In this document: positions 35,369 through 49,569 of the stretch, one piece after another
Numbering within the stretch: position 1 is the first letter of the stretch
Layout of the letters: each line of letters opens with the position of its first letter
Assembly (NCBI RefSeq): GCF_020991375.1
Contig: NZ_JAJLQZ010000003.1
Span: forward strand, 248,001 to 312,000
Direction: 5' to 3'
DNA: 64,000 nt
DNA from: Glycomyces amatae
GTDB taxonomy: Bacteria; Actinomycetota; Actinomycetes; Mycobacteriales; Micromonosporaceae
Notes under the pieces: model-generated
Databases searched by the model: none
The model's input: only the letters and a program-made list of their open reading frames with translations
Told to the model about the DNA's origin: nothing
Translations under genes and position numbers: made by a program

Positions 35369-37570
35369 CTACCTGGAGTCGGCGGCCCCGTCGTCGCCCC
35401 CGGGTTCGCCGGGGGCGGCGGCCTCGAGCGGGACGGCGGCGGCCAGCTGCGGGGCGAGCTCGGCGACGAAGCGCGCGGCGAGGTGGTTGGAGTCGCGGTA
35501 GACCAGGAGGTTGCCCACGACGACCGGGCAGGTGCCCTGGTCGACGTCGCATACCCACGGGAGGGGGTCGACGACGTGGGCGCCGGCGTCGGCGGCGGCG
35601 GCCATGAGGTCCTCTCGGCGGTCGGGTTCGACCACGGCGGTCTCGAGGTCGGCGACGCAGGAGCTGGCGTCGTCGGGGTTGTCGGCGAGGCAGCTGGGGA
35701 CGTCCTCGCCGATGTCGGCCGAGTCGGCCATGTAGTAGACCTCGTCGGCGACGCCCCGGAGCCGCTCGATGCTGTCGGCCCAGCCGTCGATCCAGGCCTG
35801 GTCGGGGTCGTCGGCGATGACCTCCTTCTTGTCGTAGGAGGCCGCGACGACCGCCTCGGGCTCGATCTCCTCGAGGAGGTCGAACACGCCGTCCTTCCAC
35901 TCGGGGCACTCGGTGTACTCGCGTCCGAGCTTCGAGTCGAGCTCGGCGACGTCGGCGACCGAGCAGTTGGCCTTGGTCAGCGGGAGCAGCCGCCAGCCCG
36001 CGGCCTCGGCCTGCTGGTTGAGCGCGGGGAACCACTGGGCCGCATGGGAGTCGCCGAAGAGGACCACGGTCTTCTCGCCGTCGGGGTCGCCGTACCAGCA
36101 GTCGTCCAGGACCTCGGTGCTGCTGCGCCCGGTCACGCAGTCGTCGGCGTAGACGGCCGGCTCGTCGAGGCGGGCCTCGTCGAGGGCGGGGGTGAGGTTG
36201 GCCGGGACGGTGTCCACGTCGGAGGACTCGCCGAGGAGGTCCCAGACGGTGGTCTCGTCGCCGGTGACCTCGGCGGCCTCCTCGTTGTCGGTGGTGGGCA
36301 TGGGCTGCACCGAGACCAGGAGGGAGACGGCGAGCGCGGCGGTGATGAGGCCGCCGCCCATCGCGAGCGCCCGGGAGGGCACCTGGACGAGGGGCTTGCG
36401 CGTCCGGATCGGGTTCTCGACGAGGTGGAACGTGGCGACGGCGAGCAGGAACGCGATCCCCATGAGCAGCAGGTAGTGGCGCAGGCGCGGCTCCTCGACG
36501 CCGAGCATCCGGGGGCCGATCATGACCAGCGGCCAGTGCCACAGGTACAGGCCGTAGGAGATCTTGCCGATGTACTGGAGCGGCGCCAGGCCCAGGACCG
36601 CGGTGGCGCCGAAGCGGTGGGGGGCGCAGCCGGCGGCGATGACCAGGGCCGTGCCCGCGACGGGGAGGGCGGCGGCGTAGCCGGGGAAGACCGTGTGCTC
36701 GTCGATGGTGAAGACGGCGGCGGCGATGAGGGCGAGCCCGGCCCAGGAGGCCGGGGCCGCCAGGGGCGCGGGGAGGCGCCGGAGCCGGTCGGCGGCGACG
36801 GCGACGAGGGCGCCTGCGGCGAGTTCCCAGGCGCGCGTGTGGATGCCGAAGTAGGACCAGACGGGGTCGGGTCCGGACTGGAGGACGCTGAGGGCGAACG
36901 AGCCGGCGGCGATGAGGGCGAGCGCGAGCGCGACGGTGGCGGTGCGGCGGCGGCGCAGGTGGGCGCGGGGCGCGAAGTCGCCGCCCCAGACGCGCCTGGC
37001 GAGCAGGGCGATGGCCAGGAGCAGGAGCGGCCAGGCGAGGTAGAACTGCTCCTCGACGGCGAGGGACCAGAAGTGCTGGAGCGGGGAGGGCTCGGCGTCG
37101 GCGTTGAGGTAGTCGGTGCCGGCCATGGCGAGGCGGACGTTGACGACGTTGAGCGCGGCGGTGGCGGCGTCCACGGCGATGTCGCCCAGGCGGGTGCGCG
37201 GCAGCCAGATCCAGGCGGCGGCGAGCGTGGCCATGAGGACGACGGCGGCGGCGGGCAGGAGGCGCACGGCGCGGCGGGCGTAGAACCCGGCGATCGAGAC
37301 GCGCCCGGTCCGGTCGATCTCGCGCAGGAGCAGCGAGGTGATGAGGAAGCCGGAGATGACGAAGAAGACGTCGACGCCGATGAAGCCGCCCTCTGAGTGG
37401 AAGAAGCCGATGTGGGCCGCGATCACGGCGCCGACGGCGACGGCGCGGAGCCCTTCGATGTCGGGCCGCCAGTGGCCGGGGCGGGCGGCCTTCGGCGCTT
37501 CGGCGGTCGTGTCGTGCACACGGGCGTCGCTCGGGGGCGTCGCCGTTGTTCCAGCGCTGGTCAGACGCAT
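35369..37570 (-). CDS. Acyltransferase-3 / SGNH membrane protein (OafA type)
   Basis: 733 residues. The first ~400 form a 10-11-helix Acyltransferase_3 domain (RPDIEGLRAVAVGAVIAAHI, GVDVFFVISGFLIT, FWSLAVEEQFYLAWPLLLL); the C-terminal ~270 are an extracytoplasmic SGNH domain with VLFGDSHAAQW and a DSNHLAARF His block. Members O-acetylate or otherwise acylate exported glycans such as peptidoglycan or surface polysaccharide. Three to four Cys pairs in the SGNH part suggest disulphides. GGAG lies nine bases before the ATG. Confidence 0.9.
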   Translation of the reverse strand: MRLTSAGTTATPPSDARVHDTTAEAPKAARPGHWRPDIEGLRAVAVGAVIAAHIGFFHSEGGFIGVDVFFVISGFLITSLLLREIDRTGRVSIAGFYARRAVRLLPAAAVVLMATLAAAWIWLPRTRLGDIAVDAATAALNVVNVRLAMAGTDYLNADAEPSPLQHFWSLAVEEQFYLAWPLLLLAIALLARRVWGGDFAPRAHLRRRRTATVALALALIAAGSFALSVLQSGPDPVWSYFGIHTRAWELAAGALVAVAADRLRRLPAPLAAPASWAGLALIAAAVFTIDEHTVFPGYAAALPVAGTALVIAAGCAPHRFGATAVLGLAPLQYIGKISYGLYLWHWPLVMIGPRMLGVEEPRLRHYLLLMGIAFLLAVATFHLVENPIRTRKPLVQVPSRALAMGGGLITAALAVSLLVSVQPMPTTDNEEAAEVTGDETTVWDLLGESSDVDTVPANLTPALDEARLDEPAVYADDCVTGRSSTEVLDDCWYGDPDGEKTVVLFGDSHAAQWFPALNQQAEAAGWRLLPLTKANCSVADVAELDSKLGREYTECPEWKDGVFDLLEEIEPEAVVAASYDKKEVIADDPDQAWIDGWADSIERLRGVADEVYYMADSADIGEDVPSCLADNPDDASSCVADLETAVVEPDRREDLMAAAADAGAHVVDPLPWVCDVDQGTCPVVVGNLLVYRDSNHLAARFVAELAPQLAAAVPLEAAAPGEPGGDDGAADSR

Positions 37571-37745
37571 AGGTTCGGTCTCCGCAACGGTTCACCGGGC
37601 AGGATTCGGTCCGGCCGTTCGGGCGGCGGCCGGTCGGTCAGGGGGTCGGTATCGGGGACGAATGGTGACCCTAGCATTCCCCGTTTATCCGGACCGACCC
37701 CCTTGAACCGGGTGATATCAGCCTCAATCGCGCGGTGACGGCCCG

Positions 37746-38639
37746 TTACGGGATGCCGGGGGCCTCCGGTGTCTGCCGCAGGAGCCCTTCCTGGGTGGCC
37801 GAGGCGAGGTGGCGTCCCCGGGCGTCGAAGAAGCGCCCTTGGGCCAGGCCCCGCCCGTCCGCGGCGGTCGGCGAGACCGCGTCGTAGAGGGTCCACTCGT
37901 CGAAGCGGAACGGCCGGTGGAACCACAGGGCGTGGTCCAGGCTCGTGCCCAGGTATCCGCCGGGGCCCCAGACCGCGCCGTGGCGGCTGAGCACCGAGTC
38001 GAGCAGGGTCAGGTCCGAGGCGTAGGTGAGCACGCACACGTGGATGAGCGGGTCGTCGGGGAGCTTCCCGTCGGTCTTCATCCACACGCGCTGGTGGTCC
38101 AGCGCGGGGCGCTCGCCCGAGGCCGAGAAGCCCGAGCCGCCGATGTAGCGCACGTCGATCGGGCGCGGCACGCGCGCCCAGATCCCGAGCCGGTCGGGGT
38201 GCGCCTTGAGCTGCTCGGACAGCGGGGGGATCGCCTCGGGGGCCGGGAGGCCCTCGGGGGCGGGGTCGGCGTGCTCCAGGCCGGGCTCGCCGGTGTGGAA
38301 CGAGGCGGACATGAAGAAGATCGTCTGCCCGCCCTGCAACGCCACCGTACGGCGTACGGAGAACGACCGCCCGTCGCGGATGTTCTCCACCTGGTAGAGG
38401 ATCGGCTTGGTCGAGTCGCCCGGGCGCACGAAGTACCCGTGCAGCGAGTGGACCCGCCGGTCGGCCGGGACGGTGCGCCCGGCCGCGACCAGGGCCTGGC
38501 CGGCGACCTGCCCGCCGAAGACCCGCTGGAGGCCGACCTCGGCGCGGGGCCCGCGGAACAGGCCGGTGTCGATCGGCTCCAGGTCGAGGACGCCGAGGAG
38601 CGAGTCCACGGCGTCCTGACCCACGAGGACCTCAGGCAT
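37746..38639 (-). CDS. tesB: Acyl-CoA thioesterase II
   Basis: 297 residues, two hot-dog domains. The TesB landmarks are GLQRVFGGQVAGQALVAA, HSLHGYFVRPGD, RDGRSFSVRRTVALQ and, in the second half, TYASDLTLLDSVL and SLDHALWFHRPF, which hold the catalytic Asp/Thr/Gln set. It hydrolyses acyl-CoA to free acid and CoA in the cytosol. Its ATG overlaps the pyk stop codon by one base (TGATG), so it is translationally coupled to pyk. Confidence 0.93.
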   Translation of the reverse strand: MPEVLVGQDAVDSLLGVLDLEPIDTGLFRGPRAEVGLQRVFGGQVAGQALVAAGRTVPADRRVHSLHGYFVRPGDSTKPILYQVENIRDGRSFSVRRTVALQGGQTIFFMSASFHTGEPGLEHADPAPEGLPAPEAIPPLSEQLKAHPDRLGIWARVPRPIDVRYIGGSGFSASGERPALDHQRVWMKTDGKLPDDPLIHVCVLTYASDLTLLDSVLSRHGAVWGPGGYLGTSLDHALWFHRPFRFDEWTLYDAVSPTAADGRGLAQGRFFDARGRHLASATQEGLLRQTPEAPGIP

Positions 38640-40048
38640 CAGGATCCGATCTTGTGGACCCGGACCGTGTTGGTCGAGCCGGGCGTCCCCGCCGGGGTGC
38701 CGGCCACGATGACCACGAGGTCGCCGGGCGCGGCCAGGTGGTGCTCCTGCACGGTCTTGTCGACCAGCTGGAACATCGCGTCGGTGTGGTCGACGTGGTC
38801 GACCAGGTAGGCGTCGGTGCCCCAGGACAGCGCCATCTGGTTGCGGACGCTCTCGATCGGGGTGAGGCCGATGATCGGGCGGTCCGGCTTGAGGCGGGCC
38901 AGGCGCTTCACGGTGTCGCCGGTCTGGGTGAACGCCACGAGGGCCTTCGCGCCGATCGCGTCGGCGATCTCGGCGGCCGCGTGGGTCACCGCCCCGGACT
39001 TGGTCTTCGGGTCGTGGAGCAGCTCGCGCAGGGCGATCGGGCCGCACTCGGTGGTCTCCACGATCTTCGCCATGGTGCGCACGGTCCCGATCGGGTACTT
39101 GCCGACCGAGGTCTCGCCGGAGAGCATCACGGCGTCGGTGCCGTCGAGGACGGCGTTGGCGACGTCGGAGACCTCGGCGCGGGTCGGCCGGGCGTTCTCG
39201 ATCATCGAGTCGAGCATCTGGGTCGCGACGATGACCGGCTTCGCGTTCTCGCGGCAGAGGCGCACGATCTCCTTCTGCACCATCGGGACCTCGTCGAGGG
39301 GCATCTCGACGCCCAGGTCGCCGCGGGCGACCATGACGCCGTCGAAGGCCCGGACGATCTCCTCGAGGCGCGCGACGGCCTCGGGCTTCTCGACCTTCGC
39401 GATGATCGGGCGGCGCACGCCGACCTCGTCCATCACCTTGTGGCCCAGGCGGACGTCGTCGGGGGTGCGCACGAACGACATCGCGATGAGGTCCACGCCG
39501 AGGTTCAAGGCGAACTTCATGTCCGAGATGTCCTTCTCGGACAGCGCCGGGACGGAGATCGCCACGTTCGGCAGGGACAGGCCCTTGTTGTTCGAGACCG
39601 GGCCGCCCTCGACGACCAGGCACTCGACGTCGGTGTCGTCGGCGCCGAGCACCTCGAGCGCCAGCTTGCCGTCGTCGACCAGGAGGCGGTCGCCCTTGGT
39701 GACCTCGGCGGGCAGCTTCTTGTAGGTGCAGGAGACGCGGTCGTGGGTGCCCTCGACGTCGTCGGAGGTGATCTTGATCCGGTCGCCCGCGTCCCACTGC
39801 TCGTGGCCGTTGGCGAAGGTGCCCAGGCGGATCTTGGGGCCCTGCATGTCGGCCAGGATGGCGACGGGCTTGCCCGCGGCCTCGGCGGCCTCGCGGACCA
39901 TCTGGTAGACGGCTTCGTGGTCGGACTGGGCGCCGTGGCTGAAGTTCATGCGGGCGACGTTCATGCCGGCGTCGATCAGGCCGGCCATGCGCTCGGGCGT
40001 GGCGGTCGCGGGCCCGATGGTGCAGACGATTTTTGCTCTACGAGTCAC
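38639..40048 (-). CDS. pyk: Pyruvate kinase
   Basis: 469 residues, the usual bacterial length. Opening RRAKIVCTIGPAT, MNFSHG, ADMQGPKIRLG, the active-site MVARGDLGVEMP and substrate-helix ATQMLDSMIENARPTRAEVSDVANAVLDG (in parts) are all conserved; the effector domain with SVRNQMALSWG follows. It converts phosphoenolpyruvate and ADP to pyruvate and ATP. GTG start; a TATAAC -10 ends eight bases upstream, so the mRNA is probably leaderless. Co-transcribed with the thioesterase. Confidence 0.96.
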   Translation of the reverse strand: MTRRAKIVCTIGPATATPERMAGLIDAGMNVARMNFSHGAQSDHEAVYQMVREAAEAAGKPVAILADMQGPKIRLGTFANGHEQWDAGDRIKITSDDVEGTHDRVSCTYKKLPAEVTKGDRLLVDDGKLALEVLGADDTDVECLVVEGGPVSNNKGLSLPNVAISVPALSEKDISDMKFALNLGVDLIAMSFVRTPDDVRLGHKVMDEVGVRRPIIAKVEKPEAVARLEEIVRAFDGVMVARGDLGVEMPLDEVPMVQKEIVRLCRENAKPVIVATQMLDSMIENARPTRAEVSDVANAVLDGTDAVMLSGETSVGKYPIGTVRTMAKIVETTECGPIALRELLHDPKTKSGAVTHAAAEIADAIGAKALVAFTQTGDTVKRLARLKPDRPIIGLTPIESVRNQMALSWGTDAYLVDHVDHTDAMFQLVDKTVQEHHLAAPGDLVVIVAGTPAGTPGSTNTVRVHKIGS

Positions 40049-40056
40049 CCTGCGAT

Positions 40057-40062
40057 GTTATA
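40057..40062 (-). promoter_or_regulatory. -10 element of the pyk promoter
   Basis: TATAAC on the minus strand, eight bases before the GTG at 40048. The -35 region is not obvious. The spacing implies a leaderless pyk mRNA. Confidence 0.45.
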
Positions 40063-40142
40063 TCGGACGCTCACTCGCACTCAGGGGGTCACCGCAGTTG
40101 AGAGCTGCGATTCACGCCTGTCCGAATGCGAAGGAAAGGCAT

Positions 40143-40219
40143 GCGGAATTGAGCGCAGCGGCGTCGGCGACGCTTGCGAGCCGCAATGGGCTCGACTTAT
40201 TCACTGCGCTCAATTCCGC
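40143..40219. repeat. Large inverted repeat between gltD and pyk
   Basis: Perfect 16-bp arms GCGGAATTGAGCGCAG (40143-40158) and its complement (40204-40219), 45 bp apart. A second hairpin (CGAGCC/GGCTCG) lies inside. It begins 11 bp downstream of the gltD stop and about 95 bp upstream of pyk. It may terminate the gltBD transcript, but it is longer and less GC-rich than the other terminators here. Confidence 0.75.
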
Positions 40220-40229
40220 TTATTGCACG

Positions 40230-41691
40230 TTATGCGGTGAGCGGTTGCGCGCTCGCGCCGACCGGCGCCGGGAGCTCGGTCCGGCCCCCGAGGTACCGGT
40301 GCGCGGCCGCGGCCGCGGCGCGGCCCTCGGCGATCGCCCACACGATGAGCGAGGCGCCCCGGTGGGCGTCGCCGGCGACGAACACGCCCGGCGCGTCCGT
40401 CTGCCAGTCCTCGCCGCAGTCGATCACGCCGCGCCGGCTCCGCTCGATGCCGAACTGGCGCAGCAGCGGCTGCTCCTCGGTGCCCGCGAAGCCGATCGCC
40501 AGGAGCACCAGGTCGGCCGGGACGACCTGCTCGGTGCCCTCGACCGGCCTCACCACGCGCCGCCCGGTCGACTTGTCGACCACGACCTCGCTGAAGCGCA
40601 TCTGGCGGACGTGCCCGTGCTCGTCGCCGATGAACTCGGCGGCGGCCGAGGCGTAGTTCCGCTCCCCGCCCTCCTCGTGCGCCGGGTAGTTGCGCACGAT
40701 GACCGGCCAGGTCGGCCACGGGTCGCGCCCGACGTCGCGGGCCTCGGGCGGGGTCGGGTACAGGTCGAGCTGGCGGACCGAGGCCGCGCCCTGCCGGTGG
40801 GCCACGCCCAGGCAGTCCGCGCCGGTGTCGCCGCCGCCGATGATGACCACGTGCTTGCCCTTGGCGTCGATCGGCGCGAACGGGGCCTTGCCCGCCGCGA
40901 CCTGGTTGGCGCCCACGAGGTGCTCCATGGCCTGGTGGATCCCGGCGAGCCCGCGGCCGGGCTGGTCGGTCTCGCGGCCCTCGAGGGCGCCCACGGCGAG
41001 GACCACCGCGTCGTGGCGCTCGCGCAGGTCCTCGGCGGTGATGTCGACGCCGACGTTGACGCCGCACGCGAACTCGACGCCCTCGGCCTTCATCTGGGCG
41101 ACGCGCCGGTCGATGTGGTGCTTCTCCAGTTTGAAGTCCGGGATGCCGTAGCGCAGGAGCCCGCCGGGGGCGTCGTCGCGCTCGTAGACCGTGACGGCAT
41201 GGCCCGCGCGGGCCAGCTGCTGGGCCGCGGCCAGGCCGGCCGGGCCCGAGCCGACCACCGCGACGGACTTGCCGCTGGGGGCGGCGGCCGGGCGCGGGGG
41301 CACGTTCGCGTCGTCGAAGGCGCGGTCGATGATCTCGACCTCGATGTTCTTGATGGTCACCGGGTCGTCGCCGATGCCGAGCACGCACGCCGCCTCGCAG
41401 GGCGCCGGGCACAGCCGCCCGGTGAACTCCGGGAAGTTGTTCGTCGCGTGCAGCTGCTCGATCGCCGCGTCCCACCGGCCCGTGCGGGCCAGGTCGTTCC
41501 ACTCCGGGATCCGGTTCCCGAGGGGGCAGCCGTTGTGGCAGAAGGGGATGCCGCAGTCCATGCAGCGCGCGGCCTGCGCCGTCACCAGCTCCTGGGAGGT
41601 GCGGGTGTAGACCTCGCGGTTGTCGAGGATGCGCACCGGCACGGGGCGCTTCTTCGGCACCTCGCGCGAGTGCTCGAGAAATCCGCTCGGG

Positions 41692-41699
<8 letters not shown>
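40230..41699 (-). CDS. gltD: Glutamate synthase, small subunit
   Basis: 489 residues. N-terminal Cys clusters for 4Fe-4S centres (CMDCGIPFCHNGCPLGN and CPAPCEAACVLG), then FAD-binding VAVVGSGPAGLAAAQQL and NADPH-binding VVIIGGGDTGADCLG, and C-terminal VFVAGDAHRGASLIVWAI. It takes electrons from NADPH and passes them to the large subunit for conversion of glutamine and 2-oxoglutarate to two glutamates. The ATG lies inside the end of gltB (8-bp overlap), so the two are coupled. Confidence 0.96.
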
Positions 41700-46170
<4,471 letters not shown>

Positions 46171-46514
46171 CCGTGGCCTCCTTCGTCGTCGAGCGCTCGC
46201 AGCGGACGGGGACGCTGGAGCACAACGGTGTTTGATACGGGACGACGTCGGCCCGAGAGAATGCAAAGTGTCAGACGAGTGTAATGCATCGCTCATCTAG
46301 CGGACACCATCGTCCTACGATCCGAGCAGGTCGCGAGGTTTTTTCGTCCGCGCCTTCGGCCCTGCGGCAACCACTCCGCAACGGGCCTGTAACAGGAGGC
46401 CGGGCCGTGGTCGGCAGTGGCGAGGGGTGGTTAGAGTGATCGCATATCGCACGGCGCCCGTCCCGTGTTCGCGACACCCCTCCCAAGAGTACTTTTCCAA
46501 GGAGCAATGCACCA
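46171..46514. other. Divergent intergenic region gltB / Pro-rich protein
   Basis: 344 bp with no supported gene. On the minus strand TACACT (46278-46283) could be the gltB -10, giving a leader of about 100 nt. On the plus strand TAGAGT near 46432 may serve the Pro-rich protein. I see no convincing GlnR-type site. Confidence 0.4.
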
Positions 46515-47489
46515 ATGACCTATCCCCCGCCCCCGGGCTACGGACAGCAGCCGCAGCAGCCGGGTTACCCGCCGCAGCAGCCGGGCGGGTACTCGCCCCA
46601 GCCGCCCCCCGGCCAGCCGCAGCAGCCGGGCTACCCGCCGCAGCAGGGCGGATACCCGCAGCAGCCCGGCGGGTACCCGCCGCCGCCCCCCGGCGGCGGC
46701 TACGGCGCCCCGCCGCCCATGCCCCCCGGCGGCGGCGGCAACGGCTTCGGGCAGTTCGCCAAGGACACCGGCAAGGGCCTCCTGTGGAAGATCGTGCCCG
46801 TGATCCTGGTCGTCGTCGGCCTGGGCATCTACTTCCTCGTCAAGGTCGCCGGCGGCGACAGCATCAGCGACGCCGCGAGCGACCTCAGCGACTCCGACAC
46901 CTCGGCGAACGTGGCCGCGGGCGACTGCCTGGTCCAGGACCTCGAGTCGCTCACCAGCACCACGGACGACCCGACCGCCGACCTCGTGACCGACTGCGAG
47001 GGCACCGAGGCGTTCTGGAGCATCGACAAGGTCGACGAGGACCCCGACCTGCGCGCCGACTCGCTCGGCGACCTGGAGAGCACCGACGGCGTCAGCGCCG
47101 CCTGCGGCCCCGAGGCCCTCGGCTCGTACTTCGGCCAGGCCTGGACCAGCTACTACTACGTGTACGACTGGGAAGGCGGCAAGGTCGACTACCTGCTGTG
47201 CATCTCGGCGATCGAGAAGGAGGACGCCAACGGGCGCCTTCCGGTGATCCCCGACGCCGGCACCTGCACCGACAGCGACCCGGAGTACTGGTACACCCTC
47301 GACTGCACCGACGCCGGGGCCCTGTACAAGGTGGACGAGGTGGAGACCTACGAGCCGCCGATCGAGGAGTCCGCGTTCGACTCCAGCACCGCGGTGGGCG
47401 GCTGCGTCAACTCGGGCTACTACTCGACGCCGATCTACGGCGGCGACGGCCTGATCTACGGCGCCATGTGCATGAGCGACAACCTGTGA
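46515..47489 (+). CDS. Pro-rich single-pass membrane protein, extracellular domain (LppU-like)
   Basis: 324 residues. The first ~85 are a cytoplasmic low-complexity tract of Pro/Gln/Gly/Tyr repeats (PPQQPGGYPP type). One membrane helix (LLWKIVPVILVVVGLGIYFLV, ~95-115) follows, then an exported, acidic domain of two similar halves, each with Cys in AAGDCLV / DAGTCTD and VTDCEGTEAFW / LDCTDAGALY contexts. This pattern resembles the LppU/SCO3897-type exported proteins; function unknown. AAGGAG precedes the ATG. A strong terminator follows. Confidence 0.75.
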   Translation: MTYPPPPGYGQQPQQPGYPPQQPGGYSPQPPPGQPQQPGYPPQQGGYPQQPGGYPPPPPGGGYGAPPPMPPGGGGNGFGQFAKDTGKGLLWKIVPVILVVVGLGIYFLVKVAGGDSISDAASDLSDSDTSANVAAGDCLVQDLESLTSTTDDPTADLVTDCEGTEAFWSIDKVDEDPDLRADSLGDLESTDGVSAACGPEALGSYFGQAWTSYYYVYDWEGGKVDYLLCISAIEKEDANGRLPVIPDAGTCTDSDPEYWYTLDCTDAGALYKVDEVETYEPPIEESAFDSSTAVGGCVNSGYYSTPIYGGDGLIYGAMCMSDNL

Positions 47490-47510
47490 CCTGATCGACG
47501 ATCGGGCCCG

Positions 47511-47543
47511 AGGGCCGCCCCCGCGCGCGGGGGCGGCCCTTTT
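47511..47543 (+). terminator. Rho-independent terminator
   Basis: AGGGCCGCCCCCGC paired with GCGGGGGCGGCCCT through a GC-rich loop, followed by TTTTCGTT. It is the only classic stem plus T-tract in the window and separates the two Pro-rich protein genes. Confidence 0.9.
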
Positions 47544-47665
47544 CGTTGCCAAGGCGTTGCGGGGTTGCGCGTTCCTGGAGGGGCGGGTGTTCGCAAGCGG
47601 GCAATATGATGGAGGGGATCGGATCGTTCACGCCCCCAGTGCCCGGCCACGCGACGGAGAACCCC

Positions 47666-48475
47666 ATGACCTACCCGCCCCCCAGCAACAACCCGTACGA
47701 CCCCTCCCAGCCGGGATACGGGCAGCCCTCGGCCCCGCAGCACTACACCACCGACGCCGACCCGTACTCCCGCCCCGACCCGTACGGGCCCGGCGCCGGC
47801 TACAGCAACCCACCGCTCAACCCGGCCAGCGGGGCGCCCGGCCAGCCCTACTCCCCCGGGCCCGCCTACCCGCCCGGGCAGCCGGGCGGGTACCAGCCGG
47901 CGCCGCCCCCGCCGCCCGGCCCGCCCGGCGGCGCCTTCCAGCCCGGCCAGGCGGCCCCGCCGCCCCCGCGCGGCAACTCCAGCCTGCCGCTGATCATCAC
48001 CCTCGTGATCGTGGTCCTCGCCGTGGCCGGCGGCGGCATCGTCCTGGCCATGAACCTCGGCGGCGACGACGACCCCGGCACCGAGACCACCACCGAGGCG
48101 GCCCCCACCGAAGAGGTCACCAGCGAGGAGGCCGTGGAGACCTCCGAGGCCCCGACCACGGAGGAGGCGACCACCGAGGAGGGCTCGGTCTACCGCGTCC
48201 CGGTCGAGGGCGAGTGCATCGAGAACGTCACCACCGGGTTCTACGTGGTCGACTGCACCTCGGCCGACGCCTACTGGTACGTCCTGCGCATCGTGGCCAA
48301 CCCCGAGGACGCCGACCCGAGCGACGCGTACCACGGCGTGGCCGCCGCCGACGCCTGCAGCGGCTCGGGCCACACGCAGTACTACTACACGGACACCGCG
48401 ATCGCCGCCGGGCGCGACTGGGACCCCGAGATCGACACCATCACCGCGATCTACTGCGTCCAGGAAGTCGAGTAG
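47666..48475 (+). CDS. Pro-rich single-pass membrane protein, paralogue
   Basis: 269 residues, same plan as the gene upstream: Pro/Tyr/Gly-rich cytoplasmic tail (~1-105), membrane helix LPLIITLVIVVLAVAGGGIVLAM, Thr/Glu-rich spacer (TTTEAAPTEEVTSEE) and one extracellular domain with VEGECIENV, YVVDCTSADAYWYV and ACSGSGHTQYYY. It has a single copy of the Cys-containing module where the neighbour has two. CGGAGA upstream of the ATG. Function unknown. Confidence 0.72.
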   Translation: MTYPPPSNNPYDPSQPGYGQPSAPQHYTTDADPYSRPDPYGPGAGYSNPPLNPASGAPGQPYSPGPAYPPGQPGGYQPAPPPPPGPPGGAFQPGQAAPPPPRGNSSLPLIITLVIVVLAVAGGGIVLAMNLGGDDDPGTETTTEAAPTEEVTSEEAVETSEAPTTEEATTEEGSVYRVPVEGECIENVTTGFYVVDCTSADAYWYVLRIVANPEDADPSDAYHGVAAADACSGSGHTQYYYTDTAIAAGRDWDPEIDTITAIYCVQEVE

Positions 48476-48481
48476 CCGCCG

Positions 48482-48509
48482 GCCGGGGCCCGCTGGGGCG
48501 GGCCCCGGC
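48482..48509 (+). terminator. Hairpin after the second Pro-rich protein
   Basis: GCCGGGGCCCGC and its complement around a short G-rich loop, no T-tract, seven bases after the stop codon. Confidence 0.7.
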
Positions 48510-48536
48510 GCTCGTCCGGCGTTAGTATCGGGCCCA

Positions 48537-49480
48537 TGGCCATCAGCGCGGGCGACGTCGACCTGTTCGAGGCCTCCAGGCACCGCCTGGAGGCCGTCGC
48601 GTACCGGCTGCTCGGCTCGGCGGCCGAGGCCGAGGACGCGGTCCAGGAGGCGTTCCTGCGCTGGCAGGCCGCCGACCGCGACCTGATCGAGGTCCCCCAG
48701 GCGTGGCTGACGAAGGTGCTCGCCAACCACTGCCTCAACCAGCTCGCCTCGGCCCGGGCCCGCCGCGAGACCTACGTGGGCCAGTGGCTCCCCGAGCCGC
48801 TGCTCGCGGGCGACCCGATGCTGGGCCCGGCCGACACCGCCGAGCAGCGCGAGTCGGTCTCCATGGCGGTGCTCCAGCTCATGGAGCGGCTGTCCCCGGT
48901 GGAGCGCGCGGTGTACGTGCTGCGCGAGGCCTTCGGCTACCCGCACCGCGAGATCGCCGAGATCCTCGAGATCACCGAGTCCTCCTGCCAGCAGACCTTC
49001 CACCGCGCCAAGAAGCACCTCGCGGACGGCAGGTCCCGCACCGCGATCGACGAGGCCGCCGCCCGCCGCGTCGTCGAGGAGTTCCTCGCGGCCGCCGCCG
49101 GGGGCGAGACCGAGCCGCTCGTGCGGATGCTCACCGCGGACGCCGTCGCGGTCGGCGACGGCGGCGGGAAGGTCCCCGCCCGCGCCCGGGCCTTCGAGGG
49201 CGCCGTCGCGGTCGCCAAGTTCATGTGGGGCCTGTTCAGGCCCGGCCAGGCCAAGCGGAACATGGTCGGCGGCTCGCCCGACGTGTACGCGACCACCGCC
49301 AACGGCGGCCCCGCCGCCGTCGCGGTGGTCGACGGCAGGGTGGTCGGCGTCATCTGCATCGACGTCACCGACGAGGGCATCGCCGCGTTCCGCAACCAGG
49401 TCAACCCGGACAAGTTGGAGCGAGCCACCAGGCGGTTCGCGGCCTCGGACCACGGCGGTCCGCTGCTCAAGGCCTTCTAG
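48537..49480 (+). CDS. ECF41-type sigma factor, copy 1
   Basis: 314 residues. Sigma2 (HRLEAVAYRLLGSAAEAEDAVQ) and sigma4 (LSPVERAVYVLREAFGYPHREIAEIL) are followed by a SnoaL-like C-terminal domain. That domain keeps the two ECF41 hallmarks, DGGGK and NPDKL, which in characterised members control sigma activity. It should drive the adjacent flavoprotein gene. TAGTAT lies eight bases before the ATG with no ribosome-binding site, so the mRNA is probably leaderless. Confidence 0.9.
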
Positions 49481-49509
49481 CGCACGTGTGGTCCGCTTCA
49501 CAGGCGGGT

Positions 49510-49540
49510 CCTGTCAGCAATCGGCGCCCCGTCTCGTTCA
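49510..49540 (+). promoter_or_regulatory. Probable ECF41 promoter, module 1
   Basis: CCTGTCAG (49510-49517) and CGTTCA (49535-49540), start to start 25 bp. The same two blocks at identical spacing precede the second flavoprotein gene. ECF41 -35 elements are of the TGTCA type. Confidence 0.55.
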
Positions 49541-49569
49541 GAGGGCACCGAACCAGACAGGAGCACGTC

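Noticed and set aside
46171-46514. GlnR-like site (TTAC...GACAC) upstream of gltB
   Set aside because: The half-site spacing does not fit the expected GlnR box, so it was not listed as a feature.
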